From Piscicola geometra (taxonomy: Eukaryota > Annelida > Clitellata > Hirudinida > Piscicolidae): DNA of 64,000 bases. A model generated the notes under the pieces. The model searched no databases. It was not told where the DNA came from and saw nothing but the letters and a program-made list of their open reading frames with translations. Location of the stretch: contig OX030966.1 in assembly GCA_943735955.1 (NCBI GenBank), positions 3,119,011 through 3,183,010 on the forward strand, read 5' to 3'. The position numbers were made by a program, and so were the translations under genes. Each line of letters begins with the position of its first letter. Positions within the stretch are counted from its first letter, which is position 1. Positions 13,275-28,200 of this stretch are shown piece by piece.

Positions 13275-15508
13275 GTTTTACCAATTTTATTTTATTAATA
13301 ATACCAATTTAACTTTTTATTCTTCCATTCGATAGTGAAAAAAAGACTTATTATTCATGCGTATACTTATTTTGTAAGAAATATAGACCAAATGGTTATT
13401 TGTGGCTTTGAAATGAAACTTGGCGTTTTGACAAGCCTAAAAAGCTGGTCATGTATGCATATTATTTTAAAAAATTGTTTTTCACAGTTTTATTTAAAAA
13501 ATAATTTTAAAACAACACTATATTCTTTAAGATAAAAATAATTTTAAAACAACACTATATTATTTAAAATAAAAATAATTTCTAAACCAATTTCTTCAAT
13601 TATAACTAACTATTAATTCTTCAAATTAAAAAAATATATATCCGAAAACTCACATAAAATTGTATCCCAAGTTTATTTGTTTATACTTTGTCTGATACAA
13701 TCAACACAACGTTGTTTCAGTCTTTGATACAAATTCCTTCAAAAAATGAAGTTTTTAAATCGTAATAACTTCTGTCTTTCACTACATTTCACATTCCTTT
13801 TATACAAACCCCCTCTCATACATACTGTAATATAATAGACATACATGTGTATGAAAGAAACATAAGTACTTTTCATATCAATGTTTTAGATATATAAATC
13901 AGAAATATAGGTTTCAATTTATGTATATAAAAATCAATCGCTTAAAAGCTCGCTTGGGTTAACGCCACTTTGAAATTTTAAAAAATTATTTTAAAACTAG
14001 AAAAAATATTACTTCCAAATTATTATTATTTATTATTATCCGTATTATTATTATTAATTTATATGTTTATTTATATAAAATGTTTTTCACTATTAAATAC
14101 TTAATTATTAACTAATGATCATAAATGCTGATGCGCTTAGGTAATAATTAAATCAATAATAGAAAGAATAGATTACATAGAGGCTTGCTTTGAAAGCATG
14201 ATTAATGTGTTTCGGTGTGTAATGCAGGTATTTAATTCAGCAAACACAACATCGATTCATTCTTTTTAAATATACAACCTCGGAGTAAATTTATTCTTTT
14301 ATTAAATATTAAAAAGTAATTTTGAGTAACTTTGGAATTATCATATAAAAAAATACCTTAGTTAATTTATAATTTAATTTAGCTAAATAATGATTATACA
14401 TATTTTTTTTTTCAAATATGTTTTTCAATTATTAAAATTCAAGTGCAAAAATTCAGTGCACTGTCGCGACTAGTTTAAAAATAAGTTATGCCATTTTTTG
14501 TAACATGCAAATATTGAGGTACAATTATCTAGTACAATGTCCAATACAACAGTTATATATTTTTTATAAAAGGGTATATGATAAGATAATTATATAAATT
14601 TATATGTTCTTATTTATTATTTAAAAAAAGTCAATATTTGGTGCTGTTTCTTTATACAAACTCACACAAGCAACTGTCCACTAAGGGACGGCAATGGCAA
14701 TGTCACATATCTAGCATCTTTTAGACGTGCCAGTGAGCTTCTGCGGTGTGTGTGTGAGCTTGATTTAAATAACCGTTTTTTAACTTTATTGCTGTCTTCC
14801 TGTCATGCAGGAGATTACACACTGAGGTTACCTTACGTCTCAATTGCCATGGAAAAAGAAATTATTCAATGAATAATATTCAAACATGTCCATGGTGGGG
14901 TTGTGCAACGAGGTGGTATATTGAATAATTCTGGGCTTGTTGATGACGTTGACGATCTACCATAACGTGAAAATGCATGGAAAAACATAAAAAATGAATT
15001 ATTTCCGAAAAGAAAACCAATGAAAAGGTTATGGTTCTTTTGATGTTCAAAACACCAAAAGACTAGACATTAGGTTTTTATTGTCTGTTACGGTTTTTTC
15101 CCTGTATAATTGAAAAATTATTTTTAAAGCTTGTAAAGACGCGTAGCAATAAAGCTTTTGTTATATATAAAAAAAACTAAGCAAATTACAAATTTTAAAA
15201 ATGTGAAAAAATCCGCTTTAAAGTTTACAAAAATATGAAAACCTGTTCTATGAAGATTTGAAAACTGTAGTGTAATACGAAACATCAATGCAGGAAGGTA
15301 ACAGCTTGGCGTGAGTTTGCGATGGATTTGAGGGATGAGGAAATATGGATTTTTCTCAAATAAACTCCACCATTAATTCTTTGAATTGAATAAATTTAGT
15401 TTGTGATTTTGTTCTTCTATATATAATGAGATATTCATCATTTTTAGTCGTATACACAAATGCAAAAAAACTTATCAACAAAATTTAAATTTTTTAGCTT
15501 CTTGCCTC
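13275..15508. other. Intergenic DNA upstream of the POU gene
   Basis: AT-rich with no convincing coding frame. The stretch 14640-14960 is less AT-rich than its surroundings and has no long open frame; it could be regulatory DNA or an old transposon remnant. Confidence 0.5.
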
Positions 15509-16213
<705 letters not shown>

Positions 16214-16872
16214 AAGAAAGAGACGAATAATTTGAAAATGTTTGCTATGATGAATAATGCAAGAAGCATTGATTGCTGGTATGCAAATACACACGGTATT
16301 TGTATATGCGGTATTAGGAAAAATATGATGGATTTCAAAATTTTTTTATTTTATAATTCATTTTATAATACATATGAAAAATCAAAATAATATATTTATA
16401 ATCTTATACCCTATTTTATACCCTATTATTTCCCACACAAGTCTAACCCTTTCTTACCTTGAAAACTTTCTTAACCCCCTCTTACCTCCACAATCTTTTT
16501 TAATCACTCTTCCCTCCACAACCTTCTCCACAACACTCCTGCCGTACTCATCACTGCCCTCTGTAGTCAACACCGCTCATCTGCAAGCTCATCATTTTCT
16601 TTTCTCCCCATGCAAGCGAATGAATTTGAGTTTACGCCTATGAAGAAAATGTATGGGAGGATGATGGTGAAGGTGAAGATGATGATGGGGAAGATGAGGA
16701 GGAGGATGAAGGTGGGTGGTGATGAGAGTGATAGTGTGGGTATAGGTTTTAATGATGATGGTGATGTTAAAATTAGTAATATATGATGGTGATGGCAGTG
16801 ATGGTGGTGATTGGGATGATGATGAAGTGGAATGATTATGATTTTGATAAATCTGATGGTGATAATAGAGTA
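16214..16872. other. Intergenic DNA with GAT-rich tract
   Basis: From about 16630 to 16865 the sequence is gatgatggtgaaggtgaag-like degenerate triplet DNA. The opposite-strand His/Pro/Leu frames are repeat artefacts. No gene seen. Confidence 0.6.
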
Positions 16873-16950
16873 GTAGCTAACGTGTGGTAGAGGCACGCAG
16901 TTCGACCTTTAGTCAAGGGTCCTAGGTTCGAGAGCAACCGATGCTCTAGT
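16873..16950 (+). other. tRNA-like Pol III promoter remnant
   Basis: gtggtagaggcacg resembles a tRNA A box and ggttcgagagc, about 40 bp downstream, resembles a B box. I could not fold a full cloverleaf, so a functional tRNA is unlikely. A tRNA-derived SINE head or decayed pseudogene is more probable. Confidence 0.35.
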
Positions 16951-17312
16951 AACCCATAGGGACAGATTAAAACTTGCAGCTGAAGTGGCTAAAAACCCCG
17001 TTCGAATTATAAGCCATTATATTGAAGCTCGTCATCATTATCATTATTATTTTGATAAGTGATGATTGGGTAGTCATGATGGTGATGATGGAGGATACGA
17101 TGATGAATTCGAGATAAAAATAGAAAGCATTGACACGTCAGATAAATAGATAATTGGGAGAATTAAAAGCTTATTAGATATAATTAAAATTAGATCATCA
17201 CCCATTAAATAGAAATCTTTTCTCGTGCTCAGAAGTAACCGAAATAGAATTAAATTTTAATTAAATAATACTTATTTAATTAATATTAATGTTTTTCGAA
17301 TGAGATATAAGA

Positions 17313-17395
17313 AGTGAGTGCTTAGTTGAAAGGATGGGCTCTGATTTCAAAATTGACGACGTCTTGGTTTGAATCTAATGCAAGTGGTGTCCAAT
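17313..17395 (+). other. Second tRNA-like A/B box pair
   Basis: tagttgaaaggatgggc (A-box-like) is followed about 40 bp later by ggtttgaatc (B-box-like). No complete acceptor stem was found. Interpreted as a SINE or pseudogene remnant. Confidence 0.35.
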
Positions 17396-17987
17396 CAAAA
17401 TTACAAAGGATATAAAAAATAGTCCCAAAAACGTCAGAATGAGATGATGGAAATATGAAGTTTGGAAATAAAAATTTATTTTTTATTTTTAACTTTTCAA
17501 ATAAATGGATTTTAGTAATTAAAAAACTTTTAAATGATAATTTTTTAAAGTACGATTAATATCACTGAATATTCAAAAAAATCACGAAAAAGTCCGCACA
17601 AATCACCCGCGCAGATAAATAGCTTCATCATTTGTAAAGAGTGCGATGTGCATAAATAATTCGAGAGTTTATAAATCATTTTCGGATGTGTCGAGCAAGA
17701 ATAGCTTGGAGTGTTTGCGCACATTATTGCCAATTTATGTGTTCGATTTGTCATATAAAAACAAAGAATAGAGTGGGAATTCATTTTCAATAAAGCTGGT
17801 TTTTCATTAAATGAATTGGTATTTAATAGAAATTTGAATTTTTTATTTTGAGAGTGAAACTGACAGTAGAAAATGTATTCATAAAAAGAAAGAAATAAAT
17901 CTTTGGATTTAGACAAAGTCTGTGCAATTTAAATATGCAAATATCTTACGCAAACACTTGTGTATGTGAATAAATTATATTGAAAAA

Positions 17988-18014
17988 CACACACACAGAC
18001 ACACAGACACACAG

Positions 18015-18089
<75 letters not shown>

Positions 18090-18118
18090 CAGACACACAC
18101 ACAAACAGACACACACTA
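17988..18118. repeat. Compound (CA)n-(TA)n-(CA)n microsatellite
   Basis: cacagacacacaga, then about 60 bp of pure TATA, then cagacagacacaca. The TA core is self-complementary and could form a cruciform. Confidence 0.95.
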
Positions 18119-19164
18119 TAGAATGAGCAAACAGACATGAAGAGGAGCTGGAAAAGATTCCAAACAAGAATATCTGCTTCAAAATTACGTCTCCAACAGG
18201 GATGGGGGATGAGGGTGATGGTGTGGGGGAATAAAGTGCCTAATTTTATAACCCAGTTTTATCGATTTAATACTTGAATCCACCGTGAAGGAATATCTAA
18301 TAAAAGCACATGAAATATGTATACACACACGATAAACAAAAATGAACACATATACATAAAATCGCCAAAATAAACATAAACATAGACACGCCTAGCGGAA
18401 AAGGGAGACGTGGCCATTTATTTGCATAGGAAACCAACAGAAGCACTAATGCATCAATACAAAACGCTCGGTTACCTCATGAATTATGCATGAACTGATT
18501 TACATAATATGCAAATGAGGCACGTGAATTATGTAAAGTATTCTGTTATACAGGAGGGTTCTATCAATCAGGATTGTTTGTAGGAATGGAGAAGGTTTGT
18601 GGAGAGAGATATGTGGGTGGAAATAGAGAAGGAAGTCATTTGAAATAACATAAGATGATGCTGAAAATGAAAATGTGAGGTTGTGAAGTGTGAGGAGATG
18701 GATGGTAAATGAAAGGCATGGAATAAAAAGAAATTTTATTTGTGTATATAAGCAATGAAAGTCGATAAAAGATGATCAATTCATTTTGAAATAATCGACC
18801 GTTTTAAAATATTTTTTTCCATTTTGATTATTTTTAAAAATCATTTTTTCTTTTTTTTTTCTAATTTTTTACTCAAGAATCATCAAAAGAACGTCAGTCC
18901 CTTGCTAGAGACTTCTCATTCTAGTGAGTCTGCAACACAATTGATTTTTTCATATTTTGTTTCCTAAACTTTTAATAAATTGTGCGTTAGAGGAAAATTA
19001 TTTCTACCACTTATTTTTATAAAAAAAGAATATCATCTTCACCTTCATCGCCATCATCATTATAACCTTTTTGTTCACTCTTGCACAAAGCTGTATCTCC
19101 CGTCATTACCCTCATCTACAAGCTTCTCATCAACTCCAATCGATCAAAATTAACTTTAAAATAG

Positions 19165-19467
<303 letters not shown>

Positions 19468-20778
19468 ATTAAAGTTAGTCATTAAATCATTAGAATACAA
19501 TTAATATCTTCTGATGAAATTTGATGTAAAAATGATACCAGAATTAAAATTTATTAAGTTAAGTGTTCTTTTTCACTTAATCGACTTTTTAATTGGCCAA
19601 CTAATTGGTTAAATGCCTCTACAACTATCAGCACTTGTTCCATCACCTCCCTCCCAGTGTAAATGAACTCAAGCTGATTTTAACTTTCGAGGTCAAGTTT
19701 TCGTGAAGCCAAACGAGCTTCAAAAGTCAAATAACAATTTTGATACCACGTGTGAGTGTTTGAGTTTTTGTTTGATTATGTCTATTTTTAAAGTAAAACA
19801 AAAAAAATACAATGCATGTAATTGAACCTATGAAATATAAACAATACAAACATTATAAAATTTATCATACAGCTTTTTAAAAGAGTGGCGTTGATTCTGA
19901 AAAGATAAAAACGTTTTCGCGGATTAAAAATACATCAAATTTAGAAGCATTTCATTAAGAACCTTAATCAATCAGAAAACTAAAAATAAAAAATTGTGAA
20001 ACTATTAAAAATATAATTTAATTTAGACACTTAAAACCTAATCACTTAAAATAAAAAGTCTAAAAATTTATTTTAATTAAATGTACCTATATATACTTAT
20101 AGACAAGTCAAACGTTATATTATGCAAATAGAATCTCCAAGACTCAAAAAAGAGAGAATGAAGACGGAAAGTGAGGGTTCTCCGTCTGATGCGATGTCAG
20201 CTGTTAGTCGTTATATTCATCTATATAACATTTTGTTAGACATGGTTTTTTAGATGTGGTAAATGTTACATGTTTAAATGTATAGATTTGATGCATATAC
20301 AAAATTCCTATGTAACATATAATGAGATCGTTACTCAAGATTATGTAACAGTGGTTAAAGTGCATGTTATAACACGGGGTTTCATCATGTTAAAGTGTGA
20401 CACACACAAATTTAAGACACATACATAGACATACATACACATGGACTCACAATGAAACTTTGTATGACATTTCATATAAGCACATATACCTTAAAGATAG
20501 GGGCACAAGAGTAACACGGGAAACATGGAAAACTAACAAATCTATACAACTCACACACATACTCACATACACACACACATACAAAGACACACATAACAGC
20601 GTAGGTATAACGTCTGGCGTTTCGTAGCTGTTGAGGGTAAGGACGGAATCTCGATTGTGGCTAGGTGTTGCTGGCACTAGGGGTTCGAAGAATTATTCCT
20701 GAATTATTAGGCGCTAAATAATTCACGCACCATCGCTGGTTTGAGTTGTCTGCAAGTCTTTTCGTCCATTTTTACGGA
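19468..20778. other. Intergenic and presumed 5' flank of the collagen gene
   Basis: AT-rich to about 20380, then less so towards the collagen start. The last 100-150 bp presumably include the 5' UTR. No clear TATA box and no coding frame recognised. Confidence 0.5.
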
Positions 20779-22290
20779 ATGGCGAAATTCACTTCGATTC
20801 TTCTGCTTCTCGCAGTTCTATGCATTGTAGCCCAGGCCGCCAAAGGTGAGAAATTGTGGAAGGTTTGGGGTGGAGAGTGAGGGTTAGGGGTTGGAGAGTA
20901 AGGGTTAGGGGAGTAGAAGGGTTGTCCCGTGTTTATGTGGTGGTAAAAAAGATTTTTACAGATTTTTTGGGTGGTTTTCGGTGTGTTTGATAAGTCTGAG
21001 TTGATACGTGGTGAAATATTTGGCTTCAGTTTGCGTGATTTTTTATTTTTGATGAATGTTATTTGAAATTAATATAAAAAACTGCATTATAAATAACAAT
21101 TTATTTAATTAAAAAATATATAAATATTTGTTTTTAATTTTCAGAACCAAGAGTGAGTTTTTTGGATTACTTTACGGATATTAGGAAAAAATAGAATTAC
21201 TGTTTAAAAGAGATTTCCACATGGCAAATGAAAAAAACGAAACTAAATGAACCATAATTAATGTGATGAAAAGACAATCTATTCTTAAAGAAGTATTATT
21301 AAAGTTAATTAATCTAATTGAAAGCGTTGGAACCTTTAACAGCGAAGTTGATTATTTGAACTAATTAAAAGTTTTAAATAGCTGAATGTCAATTGAAAAA
21401 TCATCAAATGTAAACCATTATTTAATTGGATCAAAATCTCAGCCAAGTTGATTTGCTTTCTGCTTCTAAATGGATTGATTAGGGCCATTAAATATCCTAT
21501 TTTGTGGAAAATCTTTTCGTGGATAAATTGAACCCAAAGTTACCGATAAACTTGTATTAAACAATTTAATTTTATTTAATAAAATGAATAAATAATTGTT
21601 TTAAAGACTAAAACATTTAAATAGAATATTCAACAAAGTTTCAGTTTCATTTAACATCGAATCAATAATTATCTGAAATATTTTGCTTGATTCACAGAAA
21701 AGGGTGCCTAAACTCAAGAAAATCAAGGTTAAACATAGAAAAATTACTTAATTGAAGAGAATAAAACCGAATAAAAATGAATTATCTATTCAATAAAGAC
21801 ATATTAATATAAATAGTAATAAATCGATCAAAAAAATTAAATAAATGAGAGTTTTATTTAAATATTATTATTTTAACGCCGATATTCCCACTGCAGAAAC
21901 CCAGAGGCGATGAAGAACTGTCTGAAACGGTTGGAAGCTGATGATTGATGACAAATATTAAGATACCAACCTAAAAACAACCGGAACAGCCACTTAGTCA
22001 TTATTAAAGCTTGCTGATGTATTAATACAAATGGCACTAACAAAAGCTAATTTTTAAAACACGCAAACTCTATCCCACTCACTCTAAACTATCTTAATCA
22101 CCCTAAACTATCCCAATCACCCTAAACTATCCCAATCATCCCAAACTATCCCAATCATCCCAAACAATTCAAACCACCCAAACTGTTCAAAGCACTCTAA
22201 ACGACGCAGATCTTGGACGACCAGATGTTGAACACGGACAAAGCCGGTCCCAGCTACGGACAAGTCAACCCCTTAACTGCCTCGATCGTG
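20779..22290 (+). other. Collagen N-terminal exons: signal peptide, microexon, basic N-propeptide, N-telopeptide
   Basis: Exon 1 encodes [20 protein letters not shown], a clear signal peptide, ending at phase 1. Exon 2 is only 8 nt (AACCAAGA) between ttttcag and gtgagt and completes E-P-R. Exons 3-4 give [10 protein letters not shown] and [11 protein letters not shown], strongly basic then acidic. Exon 5 gives [18 protein letters not shown] and a short tail before the first GQPGPRG. The Lys in NTDKAG is a candidate telopeptide cross-link site (inference). Confidence 0.85.
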
Positions 22291-25200
22291 GTGAGACAGG
22301 GCTTGAGAATAAATAAGAGTTTGATATAGTGAATTGAAAAAATAATAGATTAATTGATAGGAATATAAAATAGGCTATCAATATTAATACTATTAATTAT
22401 GATGAAATAAATAGTAATTTTGAAAATAACCTATTCGATGGTATATAAATCCAACATAGATATTTCAAAATGCAACACATCTATTCAAACCTTTCTTAAA
22501 TTTCCCTATACTTCCTTCATCTACCTCTTACACTCTTTCAACCTTCCATTCTCAACCTCTCCCCCTTCAATCTATTTTCAACCCCTCCCTCTCTCCCTTC
22601 AATCTATTCTCAACCCCTCCTTCTCCACCTTCAATCTATTTTCAACCCCTCCCTCTGCACCACAGGGACAACCAGGACCAAGGGGACCCCCCGGTGCTCC
22701 AGGGGCCATTGTGAGACTCCTTCATTCGACATCATCATCATCATCATCATTTAATTAGCAAGATAATAATAATAATAAAGATATTAAAAATTAAACTCGA
22801 AAGCAGGTCAAAAAAAGAACAATAATAAAATTATAACAAACGCCAAAAATAAAAATAAAAATAAAAATTATACAATGACGTCACAGGGACCTCAGGGATA
22901 CGCTGGACCCCGAGGAGAACCAGGAGAGCCTGGACCCGTGGTGAGTGATGATGATGATGATGATGTTTATTTAATATAGTGCCCTTTACGGCAATCTTTC
23001 AGAACGAAATTAAAAACTATGCTAATTAGAGTTAAAACAAAATAAATAAGTAAATAACGTTATAATTGACCACAACAGGGTTCCACTGGACCTAGGGGAC
23101 TCCCAGGAGCGCAAGGAGCCCCTGGAAAAGACGTGAGCTTGTGATCTCGATTTGAACATAAAATTAACGACTATATTGTTTTTATAATTTCAAAAATATA
23201 TAATAGTTATTATTAAGTCCATTATTAAAATTAGTAATAATATGTTTAAAATTCTAAGTGATAATATTATTACGATTATTCATTTTTTTAATTGTTATTT
23301 TCAACAGGGACACCACGGACGCGATGGAGAAGCTGGAATCAGAGGTGCTCCTGGATCTCCCGTCAGTCAATATTTACATTAATTTTTTTAATTATAAAAA
23401 TTATTGCAAATTTGTTTGTTTGTTTTTGTTTGTTTTATATTAACCTCAAAACTATTAATTTATTCTTCGTAAAATCTTCATCATCATTTTTATCATCATC
23501 ATCATTATCAGCATCATCATCCTGACCAACACCATCATCATCATCATCATCACCATCATCATCATCTCTTAGGGACCTATTGGAAGCCCTGGCTTTCCTG
23601 GATTCCCTGGAGCTAAGGGCCACAGAGTGAGTAACCAAATGAATGATAAAAATAATAATAATATTAACAACAATAACATAATAAAAATGCTGATAATTAA
23701 AAAAACATAATATTAGTAAAATCTCCTTTAAATGACGCAGAGTAAATAAATGACACTTGAGTAAAAAATACCCATTAATGTGTATTATTTGAAATGATTC
23801 GAAATACAACGTGTAAAAAAAATGTGACAACTCACCACAGGGAGGTCCTGGAGCAGCTGGTGCGAGAGGAGAAGCCGGAAAAGCTGGAGAAAAGGTTTGT
23901 GGAAAATTGTCTTGGTGGTGTCAAAAGGTCTTGAAGATGTGGTGGTGAATCCGTGAATAGAAAAACAAAAAAGAATTAAAATGGAAACAAACATAAAAAT
24001 GACAGGGACTTGACGGAAGTTCTGGACCAGTAGGAGCACCAGGAGCTCCTGTGAGTTAAAAAAATAAATAATAATAATGAATTTTTTTGCATTAAAACTT
24101 TGCTAATATTCCAATTAGATATTTAAAGTTTTATTTTTTTCTATTTTCTTCAGGGTATTCGTGGAGTGGCTGGAGAGAGGGGAGCTGACGGCAAGGAAGG
24201 ACCAGCTGTGAGTAGCGATGATGATGATCGTGATGATGATGATGACGATGAAGATGATGTGGATAGGGAAGACGATAATGAAAATGGTGACGATGAGAAT
24301 GGTTATGATGGTTGTGATGATGATTAAGAAGCAGAATAAAAAAATAGTGATGATGGTAACGACGAAAACCCAATCCTCACAAACACCATACATTGCATCA
24401 ATGCAGGGTCCAAGAGGAGCCGATGGTCAGCCAGGACCTGCAGGATCTGCTGGACCCGCTGGAGGTCCAGGACCTTCTGGCCACGCCGGAGCTGCTGGAG
24501 CAAAGGTAAGCAATTAGAAGAATATATACTATTATATTTATTGATGTTTGTATAATAATTAATATAAACAGTTGAAATTGTAAACAACTGGAAATTCTAT
24601 TTTTTTATAAATACTTCAATTTTTCTTACTTTTCACTATTAATTAACTTCTCTCTTTCTTCTCTTGGACAGGGAGAACAAGGAACAGCTGGAGAGAGAGG
24701 CGCACCTGGAGTTCAGGGTCTGCCAGGTTTCACAGGACTTGCCGGAGCCCCTGGAGAGGCCGGAAGACCTGTGAGTTGAAGGGAGAACAGGATGGAATGA
24801 TGAGAGAGGGGAAGAGAGTATAATGGGGTAAAAGGTAGAGAAATGGGTTAAATAGGTAGAATAGAGTAAAATGGAATGGAATGTGGTAGAATAGAAAAGA
24901 GTGGTTTTAGTTTAAAGCTTAAAAAAATATGTTTAGTGACTGATTTTTGAAAGTAAACATTTTTTGATGGGTTTTGAATTTGAATGAAGCGGGATTGTGA
25001 TGCCATTAAATACATTTATTTAAACGTTTTTCAGGGATCTTCAGGAGCCGATGGAGCACAAGGAACCAGAGGAGAAAGGGTAAGGATCAATTACTTTAAT
25101 ATATTGAAAAAATAACAATTATTTAGAATAATCTATTAAAAGATACTGATTTTATCACAGTTCATATTAACTTAAAAATTGCATAAAAATTCGAAAAATT

Positions 25201-28200
25201 TTAAAACAAATTTTAATCATTTAATCTAATCTAAAAATATAAAAAAAATTTTTTCCATATTTATTTCTGCATTTATTTGGTATCCAATTCTTGCTTCACA
25301 ACTCACTTATATACCCCCAGGGAGAGGCTGGTTCAGCTGGATCCCCAGGTTTTGCAGGACCAGCCGGTCTTCAAGGAATTTTGGGAAGCCCAGGACCAGT
25401 GGGAGCTAAGGGAGAAGCTGTGAGTAGTTGATGATTCGAAAGAATATTTAACATGTGTATTTTGAAACTTTGAGAATGAATTAACAAGTTTTTAAATAAA
25501 TTGAAATTGTTTTGTTTAAAAAACAAACTGTTTCAAAACAATAAATTAACAAAATACTCTTTTAAACGTTCTTCTCTCATCAACCATTTTCTCTCATTGA
25601 GCCTCCACTGAACCACCACCGAACCACTATCGAACCACCATTGAACCACCACCGAACCAATATCGAACCACCATTCCCCCTCCACAGGGAGCTGCCGGAG
25701 GTGTTGGCCACCCAGGAGAACCAGGTTCCCGCGGACCCACCGGACCACAGGGAGACAGAGGAGAGAGGGGAAAAGCCGGAGTTCAAGGAAAGAGGGTAAG
25801 TGTTTGTGTGGTTTTTTTCATTTATCGCTAAGCCACTTACTATCTGTCTATCATCCATTCATGCACTCATCCATTCATGCACTCATCCATTCATGCACTC
25901 ATCCATTCATGCACTCATCCATTCATGCACTCATCCATTCATTCATTTATCCACTCATCCATTCATCCACTCATCCATTCATCCCCTCATCTATTCATGC
26001 ACTCATCCATTCATGCACTCATCCATTCATGCACTCATCCATTCATTTATTCATTCATCAACTCATCTACTCATCTATTCACTCACCCACTTATCCACTA
26101 ATTCATTCACTCACTCTTCCAGGGAAAAATGGGAGCACCAGGCCCACAAGGACTTACGGGAACTGTTGGAGAGAAGGTTAATACTTATAAAGTTCCATTT
26201 CATTAAATAGACTTTTACCAAATATTGGTATAGGTTTTGTTTAGAGTTAACATTGAGAAATGAATTTTTTTTGAAAAGTAAAAAATATTTATTAATAATA
26301 GTACGAATGAATGCATATATTCGCTATTATAAACGACGAATAACAACACAGGGCCCTCAAGGAAGCGTTGGACAACCAGGAGCAGTCGGAATTCCAGGAA
26401 CCTTTGGAGCCATCGGACCAAAAGGACCCGTGGGAGAGCCAGGAGCGAAAGGACCTGATGTGAGTGGAAAGAGTTTTAAGGGAGAAGATGGAGTAGTTTT
26501 GAGATATTGGAGGAATCAAAACACTCGCATCAAACCATCCTTAAACCGTTGTTGAACTATTATTAAACTACCATTGAGCCTCTAATAAACCCTGACCGAA
26601 TCATCACCAAAATATCATTAAACCACCCCAGGGAGACCCAGGAAAGAAGGGTGCCGTTGGTCTAGCCGGAGCTATCGTTAGTATTTCCTTCTTAAAGAAT
26701 TAATTAATTTTAAAATTCAAAAAATTTTCATAATTAATTAAACTTAAATTGTAATATAAAAAATTATTATTCTTATTTTATGACATTTGTTTTTATCACT
26801 ACGTAGGGAGCTCCTGGAGCACCTGGAGCCGATGGTCAGGATGGAGCGCCAGGAGATGCTGTAAGTGATGATGATGATGATGATGATGGTGATGGTGATA
26901 ACAATGATGATGATGATGATGGTGTTAATAATAATGATGATGATGTTGATAGTGACTATCCTAATGAAGAAGATGATGCTAATAATTTTGATGAAAATAA
27001 TACTTCTAAAATGACTGAAACAGCAACGACAATTACAGCCGTAGTATAACACTGAGACAAAAACAAATTCCAACTAAATTTTTTTAACTCTTATATTTCA
27101 TATCCTACTTCTTACCCTCCTTACAATACCTGCTCCTCAAATCATCACAGGGACGTCCAGGCAAAGACGGTCGCAATGGAGAGCAGGGAATCCAGGGTCC
27201 ACAAGGAGCCCCTGGTCACCAGGGACCCAGTGGAGAAAGAGGAGCGTCTGTAAGAAGGGGGTATGGTGGTTGGGAGTGAGATAGGTTCAGAGTGGTTTGG
27301 ATAGGATAATATGAGTTTTAAAAATAACATTTGTTTGCTCAAGAATTAATTAATTTTTTTCAATCAATTTTTTTCCGCAACCGGCATGTTTATTCAACTT
27401 TCTTCATACTCACTAAGCACCATAAGTCACCACGAAAACACAACCACCACAGGGTGCGTCCGGAGAACACGGTGCTGACGGAGCTCCTGGAGAGACCGGA
27501 GCTACAGGAGAGAAGGGAAGGGATGGCGAACCAGGCGGCATTGGCGAAACCGGAGACCCTGTGAGTTGAGAGGAGAATAATAGTGAAGAGGGAGGGGGAG
27601 GGGGTTAAAAAGGGAAATAAAGAGGTTTATGAACAGAAAAAGTCATTGTGAGAAAATGATTGTGAAAAATGATAAATATGAAGCTTTTAAAATCCTTAGA
27701 TATCCTTTAAAATTTTATTCATCTACAGGGAGAGGAAGGATTGGAGGGTTTGGATGGAGAGCCAGGAGCCCAGGGTTACCCCGTAAGTAAATGATTTATA
27801 GCTCCTGGTTTGTATTTGTATTATTATTTATTTTCCTTTTTATTTTTGTGTAAATCTTTTCTCAAATTATTTTTAATGTGCCAATCCATCAGCTCTTTCA
27901 TCCATTACCCATTTATTCATTTTTTTCATCCTCTTATTCCACCTATCTTCTCAGGGTCTTCCAGGAGCTTTTGGTGCAGCTGGAGGACAGGGTGCTCCAG
28001 GAGATCCCGGACCCGCTGGACCCACTGGTGCCCCTGGAGCCATGGGAGCTCCCGTAAGTGGAAGAAAGAATTTATATAGCTTTCTTATTTTAGATATTCT
28101 CATTTGATAATAGCTTTTACAATTTTTTTCAACATATATATTTTTTTTTAAAATTCTTCTACAGTTATCTTGAAACTTTTTTTTAAACCTCACTTAACCT

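Noticed and set aside
17545..17916. 123-codon minus-strand frame with several Cys
   Set aside because: AT-rich, no recognisable motif, no splice context and no support from neighbours.
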